The notes below the pieces were generated by a model. That model saw only the letters and a program-made list of their open reading frames with translations. It had not been told where the DNA came from and ran no database searches. A DNA stretch of 43,925 nt, taken from positions 1 through 43,925 of the forward strand of contig JAADGS010000032.1 of NCBI GenBank assembly GCA_013152275.1. Reading direction: 5' to 3'. This DNA comes from Actinomycetota bacterium (lineage in GTDB: Bacteria; Actinomycetota; Acidimicrobiia; Spongiisociales; UBA4744). The translations under genes and the position numbers were made by a program. The first letter of the stretch is position 1. Each line of letters begins with the position of its first letter. This document shows, one piece after another, positions 16,374-23,831 of the stretch.

Positions 16374-18680
16374 ATGCTCACACGCCTCGGTCGGTTCGCC
16401 GCGTCCCATCCGTGGCGATTCATTGCCGCCTGGCTCTTGACGGTAGCCGTGCTCGTCGGCACCGTCCTCGGCGTGGGACAGGCCTTCACTTCCAGCATCA
16501 CTGCTCCAGCGTCGGAGAGTAGTGAAGGTCTGGGCATCCTCGCGACCGAGTTTCCGCATGCAGGAGGCGATCCGGCGACGATCGTGTTCCGGGCCGAACA
16601 GGGTGTCGACAATTCGGATGTGCGAACAGCGATGTCCGAGCTCTTCGAGAGAACGAAGCAGATCGAGGGCGTCGTCAACGTCGTCAGCCCGTACTCACCG
16701 ATCGGGGACAGCCAGATCTCGACGAGCGGCGAGAGCGCGGGAAAGATCGCTTATGCACAGCTCGTCCTGGATGCGGCCACCACGACTGGCGAAGGTGCCA
16801 GGATTGGGGAGGAGATCATATCGATGGCCCCCGAGATCGACGGGTTCGAGTTGGCTCTCGGCGGTGACGTGTTCCGCCATCGCGAACCTCCGAGTTCGGA
16901 GACTCTCGGCCTGGCGTTCGCCATGTTCGTATTGATCGCGGCGTTCGGATCCGTGCTCGCAATGGGCCTCCCCGTCGCGACGGCACTCGCCGGGGTGGGA
17001 ACCGGCGTGCTGATCACGGCGCTGGTGAGCAACATCATCGAGATGCCCGACTTCGCCGCGACGATCGGCATCATGATCGGCCTCGGGGTCGGCATCGACT
17101 ATGCGTTGTTCATCGTTACTCGGCATCGGGAGTACCTCGGCCGCGGGATCTCCGTTGTCGACTCGGCCGCGGCTTCGCTCAACTCCGCGGGTCGCGCCGT
17201 GCTGTTCGCCGGTGTCACCGTCGTCGTCTCGCTTCTCGGTATGTTGCTGATGGGCGTCTCGTTCATCACAGGTCTCGCCGTTGCCGCATCGACGACCGTG
17301 CTGGTCACGATGGTCGCGTCGGTCACCCTGCTTCCCGCCCTCATCGGTCTTGGAGGGCATCGCATCGAGGTGACACGCCGCGGTGGCCTGCTCGCCTCCG
17401 TGCTCGTGGCGACCGCCCTGATCGGCGTGGCACTCGACATCCCGGCGCTCAGGGCAGCACTCATTCTCGCCATTGCCGCCGTTATCGCAGGGCGCTTCTG
17501 GGGACCGCTCAAGAGGCGCGTCGTGATCTCGTCCGGCAAACCCATCGAAGAGACCGCCTTCTACCGGTGGAGTCGCTTCGTCCAGCGCAGAGCAGGAATC
17601 ATCACCGTGATGGGCATCGTCGTGCTCGCCATCGTTGCCATTCCCGTCCTCTCCGTTCAGCTCGGGTTTGCCGACGCGAGCAACGATCCTGTGGGGACGA
17701 CGACACGGGAGGCTTCCGATCTGCTCACCGAAGGCTTCGGGCCGGGCGCGAATGGGCCGTTGCTTCTCATCGGCGAGTTGTCGAGGGGGATAGATCTCAA
17801 GGCACTCCAAGGTGTGACGAACACGCTCGGGGAAGTGGACGGGGTCGCCCGGGTGTCCCGGCCCATTCTCAACGACCCACGGCAGCCGACCGCCGTCCTT
17901 TGGCAGGTGATTCCCGAGACTTCACCGCAGGATGAGGCAACCACCGATCTCGTTCACGATCTCCGCGACGACGTCATCCCGCAGATCGACCGGACGGTGG
18001 GGACCGATCTCAGGGTCACCGGGCCGGTCGCCGCGAATCTCGACTTTTCCGAGTACCTGTCTCGGCGGATCTGGTACTTCTACGGGGCCGTCCTGTTCAT
18101 CTCGTTCCTGTTCCTCATGGGGGTGTTTCGCTCGGTGCTCGTTCCGGCGAGCGCGGTCGTGATGAACCTGCTCGCGATCAGCGCCGCCTACGGCATCGTC
18201 GTAGCGGTGTTCCAGTGGGGATGGGGCGGCGGACTCCTGGGCATCGCTCCCGGTCCGATCGAGCCATTCATCCCGATGATGCTGTTCGCTATCGTCTTCG
18301 GGCTCTCGATGGACTACGAGGTGTTCCTGCTGACCCGTATTCGTGAGGAGTACGACCGACACGGTGACAACAGCGCGGCCGTGTCCGACGGATTGACCGT
18401 CACGGCGCGGGTCATCACGGCGGCGGCACTGATCATGGTCTTCGTTTTCGGCAGCTTCCTGCTCGAGGACACCAGAACGGTCAAGATCCTCGGGCTGGGT
18501 CTCGCCGCAGCGGTCGCCATCGACGCGACCCTGGTGCGGATGCTGCTCGTGCCCGCCACGATGGAGCTGTTCGGAAAGAAGAACTGGTGGATTCCCCGCC
18601 GGCTCGACCGTATGCTTCCAAACCTGGTCGTCGAGCCCGAACAAGTGGAATCGCAGGCACGCCAGGAGTCTGCCGAGTGA
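16374..18680 (+). CDS. MMPL/RND family transporter
   Basis: This 768-residue protein has the two-fold MMPL layout. A first membrane helix (WRFIAAWLLTVAVLVGTVLG) is followed by a periplasmic-side domain and a bundle of helices containing the GLGVGIDYALFIVTRHREYL segment with its conserved Asp-Tyr. The same arrangement repeats in the second half with GLSMDYEVFLLTRIREEYD. These Asp-Tyr pairs carry the proton relay in MmpL3-type proteins. The family exports lipids or hydrophobic drugs using the proton gradient. Regulation by the divergent TetR suggests inducible efflux. It ends with a charged tail (VVEPEQVESQARQ). Confidence 0.92.
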   Translation: MLTRLGRFAASHPWRFIAAWLLTVAVLVGTVLGVGQAFTSSITAPASESSEGLGILATEFPHAGGDPATIVFRAEQGVDNSDVRTAMSELFERTKQIEGVVNVVSPYSPIGDSQISTSGESAGKIAYAQLVLDAATTTGEGARIGEEIISMAPEIDGFELALGGDVFRHREPPSSETLGLAFAMFVLIAAFGSVLAMGLPVATALAGVGTGVLITALVSNIIEMPDFAATIGIMIGLGVGIDYALFIVTRHREYLGRGISVVDSAAASLNSAGRAVLFAGVTVVVSLLGMLLMGVSFITGLAVAASTTVLVTMVASVTLLPALIGLGGHRIEVTRRGGLLASVLVATALIGVALDIPALRAALILAIAAVIAGRFWGPLKRRVVISSGKPIEETAFYRWSRFVQRRAGIITVMGIVVLAIVAIPVLSVQLGFADASNDPVGTTTREASDLLTEGFGPGANGPLLLIGELSRGIDLKALQGVTNTLGEVDGVARVSRPILNDPRQPTAVLWQVIPETSPQDEATTDLVHDLRDDVIPQIDRTVGTDLRVTGPVAANLDFSEYLSRRIWYFYGAVLFISFLFLMGVFRSVLVPASAVVMNLLAISAAYGIVVAVFQWGWGGGLLGIAPGPIEPFIPMMLFAIVFGLSMDYEVFLLTRIREEYDRHGDNSAAVSDGLTVTARVITAAALIMVFVFGSFLLEDTRTVKILGLGLAAAVAIDATLVRMLLVPATMELFGKKNWWIPRRLDRMLPNLVVEPEQVESQARQESAE

Positions 18681-19039
18681 CGCCCACACCTGGCACACGG
18701 CACTTGGTGTTCCGTGCTGCAACCTCCGACCGAAAGGCGAGGGGTGACCGCCGCTGCTGTTGCCGGGGGCTTCGAATGGTCGCGGGACGCAGTAAACGGT
18801 CCCGGATCACCCTGACCCGATCCGGTGAGGGGTGTCGGGTTGCTCTGTGTCGATGGGCGATCGAGGGTCCGCAGGATGTGTGCCAAGCAGTACGGGCCCA
18901 CTCCCCGGACGAAACGGGCCGAAGTGAGCATTCGAGTCTCGGGTATCGTCCTCGCCACGGACGGCACCCGTGCTGCCGGCCGGTCGTGGCCGCGGACACC
19001 CGTGGTCGAAATGCATCCCGCAAACCACGTCCTGAAACG
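18681..19039. other. Gap of ~360 bp after the MMPL gene, no gene recognised
   Basis: Several overlapping frames exist but none resembles a protein family. Together with the hairpin that follows and the merA 3' flank it makes a 530-bp convergent spacer (18681-19210). I see no tRNA or known RNA motif in it. Confidence 0.4.
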
Positions 19040-19069
19040 GATGGTCGCCTCCCCAGGGAGGCGACCATC
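19040..19069. terminator. Strong bidirectional hairpin between MMPL and merA genes
   Basis: A perfect 14-bp stem GATGGTCGCCTCCC / GGGAGGCGACCATC with a CA centre lies between convergent transcription units. GGCTCTTTG follows on plus. On minus it is 142 bases past the merA stop. It would stop transcription arriving from either side. Confidence 0.75.
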
Positions 19070-19210
19070 GGCTCTTTGAGCGGTTTAACGTCCTGCTCAG
19101 GACCCGATTCTGCAGCCGTCCGAACAGTGGGCTACGCGAGGTACCGTGAAGCGCTTCATGCGGTCTCTCCTTTCTTGGTCATCATCATTCATTATCCCAC
19201 AGCATAGGCA

Positions 19211-20857
19211 TCATGCAGCACAACAAGACAGGTTTCTGACGTCCTTGTTGAAGGTCTGGGCGGCGAGTTTGAGCGCCTCGGCCATCGTCAGATACGGGTG
19301 GAACATTCCGGCGATCTCATCGACCGTTGCGTGGTAGTGCATCGCCACGACCGCCGCCTGAATGACGTCACCGGCTCCCTCCGCCAGCATATGTGCGCCG
19401 AGCAACTCTCCGGTCGACTCATCGGCGACGAGCTTGATCACTCCGGCGGTGTCGCGGTTCACCAGCGCCCGGGGCACGGAATCGAGGGGAAGGATCGACG
19501 TCACGACCGGGCGTCCGGTCTCCCGCGCCGCCTCTTCCGTGAGGCCGACCGAAGCAATCGGAGGGCTCGTGAATGTGACACGCGGCATCGTGCGGAGGTC
19601 GATCGCGCGTCCCGCAGCGCGCAGCGCGTTCTCTGCGGCGATATTGCCGGAGGCGGCGGCGACGTAGACGAACTGCGGGATGGTGGTGACGTCGCCGGCT
19701 GCCCACACCGCCGGGTTCGAGGTGGCGAAGCTCGCATCGACGACGATTGAGCCGTGCTTGTCGGTTCCAACATCTGCAAAGTCGAGCCCAAGGTTCGCCG
19801 TGTTGGCCCGACGGCCCGTGGCGATCAGAAGCCGGTCGGCTTCCAGACGCGCGCCGGTGCCGCCGGTCTCGATCTCGAGCCATGTCCGGTCTCCGTCTGT
19901 GCCGGCGCGCCGTGCCACGGCATTCTCGTAGACCTGTCCGCCATCACTGACGAGGTTCCCGCGCAGCAGGTCGGAGATCTCGGGTTCTTCGAACGGGGCG
20001 ATCCGGTCCAACGCTTCGACCCAAGTGACCTTCGACCCGAGATGGGCGAAGAGCTGTCCGAGCTCGAGACCGATGGCATTGGCGCCGACGACGATCAGTT
20101 CCTCTGGCAGTTCCGTCAGCTCGAGAGCGGTCGTCGACGTCAGATAGTCCGTATCGTCGAGACCCTCGATCGGTGGCACCCACGGGGAGGCTCCTGTCGC
20201 GATGAGGTAGCGACCGGCTGTAATCGGTCGTCCATCGACCTCGACGGCATTTGGGCCGGTGAAGCGGGCGGTTCCTCTGATCAGATCGATGTCATAGACG
20301 TCGAGAAGATCGACGTACTTCTCCTGCCGGAGGACTCCGACGAGTTCATCCTTGGCTGCGATGAGGACGCCAAGGTCGAGATCACCGGCGAACGTCGCGA
20401 CTCCGGCGAACGGCGAGTGGCCGGCCTGGTGGTAGAGCTCCGCAGGTCGTAGCAACGCCTTGGACGGCACGCAACCGACGTTCACGCAAGTGCCGCCGAT
20501 GGTGCCCTTCTCGGCGATGGCGACGGACGCTCCGAGATCCCTCGCCTTGATCGCTGCGGCGAACGCCGCCGAACCCGAGCCGATGATCAGCAGGTCGTAG
20601 TCGTCGTCGCCCGAGGCGGTGATGTCCGCCGGCTCGTTGTCGGATGTGGAGACGGAGACGATCTCGTAGGTGGTCCCCTCCAGCGCATCGGTCGCCTTCG
20701 TCACGTCGAACGAACCTGTGTCGATTCCGGTTGCGAGCCCACGGCGCCAGTCGACTTCGAGATCCGTCAGGCCTGCCGAGGCAAGCACGCTCCCAACGTG
20801 GTGTTCGCAGCTGTCGCAGGTCATCCCCTTGACGCCGAGGGTGATCTTGGTACTCAT
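19211..20857 (-). CDS. merA: Mercury(II) reductase with N-terminal HMA domain
   Basis: This 548-residue protein has every MerA hallmark. The N-terminal heavy-metal domain has GMTCDSC (Cys14, Cys17). The pyridine nucleotide-disulphide reductase core begins at LLIIGSGSAAFAA and has the redox pair GGTCVNVGCVPSK (Cys124, Cys129). The C-terminus ends in the Hg-shuttling vicinal pair LSCCAA (Cys545, Cys546). It reduces Hg2+ to volatile Hg0 in the cytoplasm with NADPH. GGAGAAG precedes the ATG. It is the last gene of a sigma-arsR-merA unit; a possible promoter in the 55-bp gap before it could allow separate induction. No merB (organomercurial lyase) is present in the window. Confidence 0.95.
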   Translation of the reverse strand: MSTKITLGVKGMTCDSCEHHVGSVLASAGLTDLEVDWRRGLATGIDTGSFDVTKATDALEGTTYEIVSVSTSDNEPADITASGDDDYDLLIIGSGSAAFAAAIKARDLGASVAIAEKGTIGGTCVNVGCVPSKALLRPAELYHQAGHSPFAGVATFAGDLDLGVLIAAKDELVGVLRQEKYVDLLDVYDIDLIRGTARFTGPNAVEVDGRPITAGRYLIATGASPWVPPIEGLDDTDYLTSTTALELTELPEELIVVGANAIGLELGQLFAHLGSKVTWVEALDRIAPFEEPEISDLLRGNLVSDGGQVYENAVARRAGTDGDRTWLEIETGGTGARLEADRLLIATGRRANTANLGLDFADVGTDKHGSIVVDASFATSNPAVWAAGDVTTIPQFVYVAAASGNIAAENALRAAGRAIDLRTMPRVTFTSPPIASVGLTEEAARETGRPVVTSILPLDSVPRALVNRDTAGVIKLVADESTGELLGAHMLAEGAGDVIQAAVVAMHYHATVDEIAGMFHPYLTMAEALKLAAQTFNKDVRNLSCCAA

Positions 20858-20866
20858 TGTCTTCTC

Positions 20867-20912
20867 CGCTCGTGGTCGTAAGACAGAGTACTCAGATATT
20901 GTGTTAATGCAA
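20867..20912 (-). promoter_or_regulatory. Possible merA promoter with ArsR site
   Basis: The arsR-merA gap is AT-rich against its surroundings. On minus it reads TTGCAT, 16 bases, TACTCT as a weak promoter. The spacer carries ATATTGT (plus 20896-20902) followed by AATG. The same ATATTGT...AATG arrangement occurs in the divergent promoter at 22011-22029, so it may be the ArsR operator. Confidence 0.4.
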
Positions 20913-21287
20913 TCAGTCCTGGTTCATAGGTTGTTCGGTCATCACGATGCGGCACGACCCGATATCGCCAGTGGTCGTGTCGAGGAATCCTTTGCCGAGA
21001 TCGAGCAGAGCGACAACTCGCGCGTTCGTAACCCGGTACTCCACGATACGGCCGCGCCGTACGCTTTCGAGGTATCCGCACCACTCGAGGCACGCGAGAT
21101 GTTGTGAGACGCGTCCCTGGGAGAGGCCGACTTCTTCGACGATCTCCTTTTGGCTTCGAGGGCCTTTCAGGAGAAGCTGAAGAATGCGGATCCGGGTTGC
21201 GTCACCGAGCCCTCGGAAGATGCGGGCGATGAGTTCCTCGTCGGGGAGCGGAACCGGGGTTGCTTCGATGATGGCTGGTCGTCCCAT
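20913..21287 (-). CDS. ArsR/SmtB family metal-sensing repressor (CmtR-like)
   Basis: This 124-residue winged-helix repressor shows FRGLGDATRIRILQLLL, LSQGRVSQHLACLEWCGYL and an RIVEYRV wing. Three cysteines stand out: Cys66 and Cys70 in the HLACLEWCG recognition helix, and Cys112 in the C-terminal tail. The same geometry (Cys57, Cys61, Cys102) binds Cd/Pb in mycobacterial CmtR, and similar ArsR proteins control mer operons in actinobacteria. It should release DNA on binding a thiophilic metal, here most likely Hg(II) given merA downstream. It lies 66 bases after the sigma-factor gene and 55 bases before merA. Confidence 0.9.
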   Translation of the reverse strand: MGRPAIIEATPVPLPDEELIARIFRGLGDATRIRILQLLLKGPRSQKEIVEEVGLSQGRVSQHLACLEWCGYLESVRRGRIVEYRVTNARVVALLDLGKGFLDTTTGDIGSCRIVMTEQPMNQD

Positions 21288-21353
21288 GAAGTCTCCGATC
21301 GTTGTTGCCGGGGAGATATCGACGATAGCGCATACGTTGTTGGGGCGATGGGC

Positions 21354-21971
21354 TCACACGACCGTGCTGCCGGTGACGGCGTAGGTGCCCGGTCCGCAAC
21401 GTGGGCATGCGATCTGTTGGGCGAGGGCCGACTGCAACTGTCGGCGAGCACGGCGAAGCCTGGCTTTTACAGCGTCTTCGGAGATTCCGAGACGTGTCGC
21501 GGTTTCGGCGGTCGAGAAGCCCCAGCCGAGGCGAAGAACGACGACGCCGGCCTGTCCCTTGGGTAGTTCATGAATGGCCAAGGCGGTCCGGCATCCCAGT
21601 ATCGAGATATCGAAGGCATCGGCAGGCCGGCTTGCACCGGGAATGTCTTCGGGGATGGCATCGGACGAACAGGTGGGAGGTTTCCTTCTGCGTCTGACAT
21701 CGAGGCAGGTATTGCGTGCCACCGCGAAGATCCATGTGCCGATCGTCGAGTCACCTCGGAACCGAGGGATGCCTCTGAGGATGCGCTCGTTGATCTCCTG
21801 GATGGCGTCCTCGCTTTCTCCGGGTGACACCATTCGGTGTGCACACCTCCAGAGTCGCTCTTGGTAGCGGCTCAACAGTTCACCGAGCCAGTCGCGGTCG
21901 TCATAGAGCGCCGCGGCCGTGAACTGTTCGTCCGTCAGTGTCGTCCAATTCGGCCTGGGAGTCGTGGCCAT
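21354..21971 (-). CDS. ECF-type RNA polymerase sigma factor
   Basis: This 205-residue sigma-70-family protein contains region 2 (LLSRYQERLWRCAHRMV, ESEDAIQEINERI, TWIFAVARNTCLDVRRRR) and region 4 (LPKGQAGVVVLRLGWGFS, GISEDAVKARLRRARRQL). The tail after region 4 has an unusual CPRCG motif (residues ~188-192) that could hold a metal. No anti-sigma gene is adjacent. It is the first gene of the leftward unit with arsR and merA, so the metal response may include a dedicated sigma factor, or the cysteines may themselves sense thiols or metal. That last point is inference. Confidence 0.85.
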   Translation of the reverse strand: MATTPRPNWTTLTDEQFTAAALYDDRDWLGELLSRYQERLWRCAHRMVSPGESEDAIQEINERILRGIPRFRGDSTIGTWIFAVARNTCLDVRRRRKPPTCSSDAIPEDIPGASRPADAFDISILGCRTALAIHELPKGQAGVVVLRLGWGFSTAETATRLGISEDAVKARLRRARRQLQSALAQQIACPRCGPGTYAVTGSTVV

Positions 21972-22063
21972 GGTGATCGTTGGCTCCGGTAGGTTGCTGA
22001 CGCGTCGATAATATTGTAGTGAGCGAATGTTATATTGCCGGAGCCCGATGAGATACGGAGGTC
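21972..22063. promoter_or_regulatory. Divergent promoter region of the two metal-response units
   Basis: A 92-bp spacer separates the sigma gene (minus) from the MerF-like gene (plus). It holds a conspicuous AT island at 22007-22037 including ATAATATTGT and TTATATTG. ATATTGT followed by AATG recurs in the arsR-merA gap. ArsR-type operators are typically AT-rich imperfect dyads, so this is a candidate shared operator. GGAGG lies before ATG 22064. Confidence 0.5.
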
Positions 22064-22342
22064 ATGCCCGTGACGAACAGGTCTTCGTCCCGGCCGCGTT
22101 CGAGACAGGACGCGGCGGCGAGAGCCGGTGGTGTCGGTGGGGCGATCGCCTTGGCGTTGTGCTGTGGGGGCGCTCTGCTGGCCGCGGCATTGGGGCTCGG
22201 AGCGGTCGCTGCGTTTCTCATCGCTCCGTGGTTCATCATTCCTGTGGTCCTCTTGGCCGCAGGGATCGCCTACCGACGTTCGGTGAGACGCAAGCCGACG
22301 TGTGAAGTTCGACCGACTGCTCAGGAAAGGAAGCGGCGATGA
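22064..22342 (+). CDS. MerF/MerT-like two-helix membrane protein
   Basis: This 92-residue protein has a basic N-terminus and two membrane segments (about residues 25-48 and 49-70). The first contains a vicinal cysteine pair (Cys33-Cys34, ALCCGG); a third cysteine (Cys80) lies in the basic cytoplasmic tail. A Cys-Cys pair in the first helix with further cysteine in the tail is the signature of MerF/MerT mercury importers, which hand Hg(II) from the outside to MerA. The sequence is too diverged for a firm name, but its place beside merA supports that role. Its stop overlaps the next start in ATGA. Confidence 0.65.
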   Translation: MPVTNRSSSRPRSRQDAAARAGGVGGAIALALCCGGALLAAALGLGAVAAFLIAPWFIIPVVLLAAGIAYRRSVRRKPTCEVRPTAQERKRR

Positions 22343-22965
22343 GTGAAAAGCAGAAGGCCCGGCGGCAACGCCGTCGCGCCGAACGAGCCGCCGGCGGTGG
22401 CGGAGCGAGCCGGAGATGGTGGATAGTCGGCGGCATCGGCGTCGTCGTGCTCGTAGCGGTCTCTGTGGCGTTCGCGTTGTCCCGGAGTCCGCAGGCGTCG
22501 ACAGGGCCGAGTCCGCAGGCGTCGACAGGGCCGAGTGCGGCGGCGTCGACAGGGGCGAGTGCGGCGGCCGACGTGGTGCTGCAGGATTTCGAGGGCAACC
22601 CCGTGACCATATCGAGTCTGGAGGGCCGGCCTCTTGTCATCAATTTCTGGGCCTCGTGGTGCCCGGCATGCTTCTCTGAGATGCCGAGTCTCGAGAAGGT
22701 CTACCAGGCCCATCGCGATTCGGTCCAGTTCCTCGGCATCAATCTCGGTAATGACATCGAAGCGGCCATGAGCGTCGTCGAGCAGACCGGTGTCACCTAT
22801 CCACTGGCGAGGGATCCGCAAGGCGAGACGTATGCCGAGTTCGGAGGCTATGGGATGCCGACAACGGTTTTCCTGGATGGGGATGGGCGCGTGATCGAGC
22901 TCTACACCGGTGAGCTCACGGTCGATGAGCTCGAAACCCGGATCGTCAAGTACTTCGAGAGCTGA
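22339..22965 (+). CDS. Membrane-anchored TlpA-family thioredoxin-like protein
   Basis: This 208-residue protein has a basic N-terminus, one membrane helix (residues ~27-47), a repetitive Ser/Thr/Pro/Ala linker and a TlpA/ResA-type thioredoxin domain. The active site is FWASWCPAC (Cys108, Cys111), and the cis-proline is in GMPTTVF (Pro174). It should face the cell exterior and exchange dithiol/disulphide with substrates, being kept reduced by CcdA. It overlaps the MerF-like gene by four bases and ccdA by one, so the proteins are made together. Possible roles are keeping exterior thiols of the mercury transport path reduced, or repairing Hg-damaged proteins. Confidence 0.88.
   Translation: MSEKQKARRQRRRAERAAGGGGASRRWWIVGGIGVVVLVAVSVAFALSRSPQASTGPSPQASTGPSAAASTGASAAADVVLQDFEGNPVTISSLEGRPLVINFWASWCPACFSEMPSLEKVYQAHRDSVQFLGINLGNDIEAAMSVVEQTGVTYPLARDPQGETYAEFGGYGMPTTVFLDGDGRVIELYTGELTVDELETRIVKYFES
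22486..22569 (+). repeat. 24-bp tandem repeat in the TlpA linker
   Basis: Three full and one half copies of a 24-bp unit (starts 22486, 22510, 22534, 22558) encode SPQASTGP, SPQASTGP, SAAASTGA, SAAA. The first two are identical and the third has diverged. It extends the linker between the membrane helix and the thioredoxin domain, in frame. Confidence 0.85.
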
Positions 22966-23831
22966 TGATCCTCACTGCAGCACTTCTGTTCGCGTTTGTC
23001 GCCGGCATGGTCGCCACCGTCAACCCGTGCGGATTCGCGATGCTGCCCGCGTACGTGTCCATGTTCCTCGGTGGCAACGAAGGCGACGAAGCCCCTCCCG
23101 GCGTTGTGACGGGACTTCGAGTCGGCTTCTCTGTCACAGTCGGTTTCTTGGTGTTGTTCAGTGCCGTCGGTCTCCTGGTATCGGCGGGTCTCCAATGGAT
23201 GCTCAGTTTTGTGCCGTGGGTTGCGTTGGTCATCGGCGCATCGCTCCTTGGGATCGGCATCGCGGTGATACGCGGGTATCACCTCACCGCACGAGTCATC
23301 GGCATGAAGAAAAGGCAAGGCCGATCGTTTCTGGCCATGGCAGGATTCGGTGTTGCGTTTGGAACGGCGTCGATCTCGTGCACGCTTCCGATCTTCCTTG
23401 CAGTCGTCGGCCTTTCGGCAAGAACTCCGAGTCTTGTGTATGGCTGGTCGGTCTTCGTTGCCTACGCCGTGGGTATGGGTGTCGTGCTGGCCGCCATCGC
23501 CGTGGCGCTCGCGACATCCCGCCAGGTTCTCGTGACACGTATGCAGAGGATTCTTCCGTACGTTGAACGAATCGGAGGATGGTTACTCGTCGCATCGGGT
23601 CTCTTCATCATGTACTACTGGGCGATATCGCTGTTCGTCAAGCCCGGTCAGGACTCGATCCTCTACCGGCCGATCTTCTACGTGGGAGGAGTCTCGGCGT
23701 GGTTCACGAACAGCATCGGGAATACGCCGATACGCTGGGCCGGCGGCTTCGTCGCCGTGATCGTCGCGATCGGCGTTGCCGAGGCCATCCGCGTTCGGCG
23801 GCGCCGTCGAGCCAAGGAGATCGCATCGTGA
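22965..23831 (+). CDS. ccdA: CcdA/DsbD-type transmembrane thiol electron carrier
   Basis: This 288-residue membrane protein has at least six helices and the two CcdA cysteines: Cys22 in ATVNPCGFAMLPAY and Cys139 in ASISCTLPIF. CcdA passes electrons from cytoplasmic thioredoxin across the membrane to exterior thioredoxin-like proteins, here presumably the TlpA protein encoded just before it. The C-terminal part adds helices and a basic tail (RVRRRRRAKE). The start overlaps the tlpA stop (TGATG), and the stop overlaps the next start (GTGA). Pairing of tlpA and ccdA is usual in cytochrome c maturation, but no cytochrome genes lie here. Confidence 0.9.
   Translation: MILTAALLFAFVAGMVATVNPCGFAMLPAYVSMFLGGNEGDEAPPGVVTGLRVGFSVTVGFLVLFSAVGLLVSAGLQWMLSFVPWVALVIGASLLGIGIAVIRGYHLTARVIGMKKRQGRSFLAMAGFGVAFGTASISCTLPIFLAVVGLSARTPSLVYGWSVFVAYAVGMGVVLAAIAVALATSRQVLVTRMQRILPYVERIGGWLLVASGLFIMYYWAISLFVKPGQDSILYRPIFYVGGVSAWFTNSIGNTPIRWAGGFVAVIVAIGVAEAIRVRRRRRAKEIAS

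Noticed and set aside
22965-23831. Cytochrome c maturation cluster
   Set aside because: ccdA and a tlpA-like gene are present but no ccsA/resB, apocytochrome or haem-binding CxxCH protein is found in the window, so a metal/thiol role is preferred.
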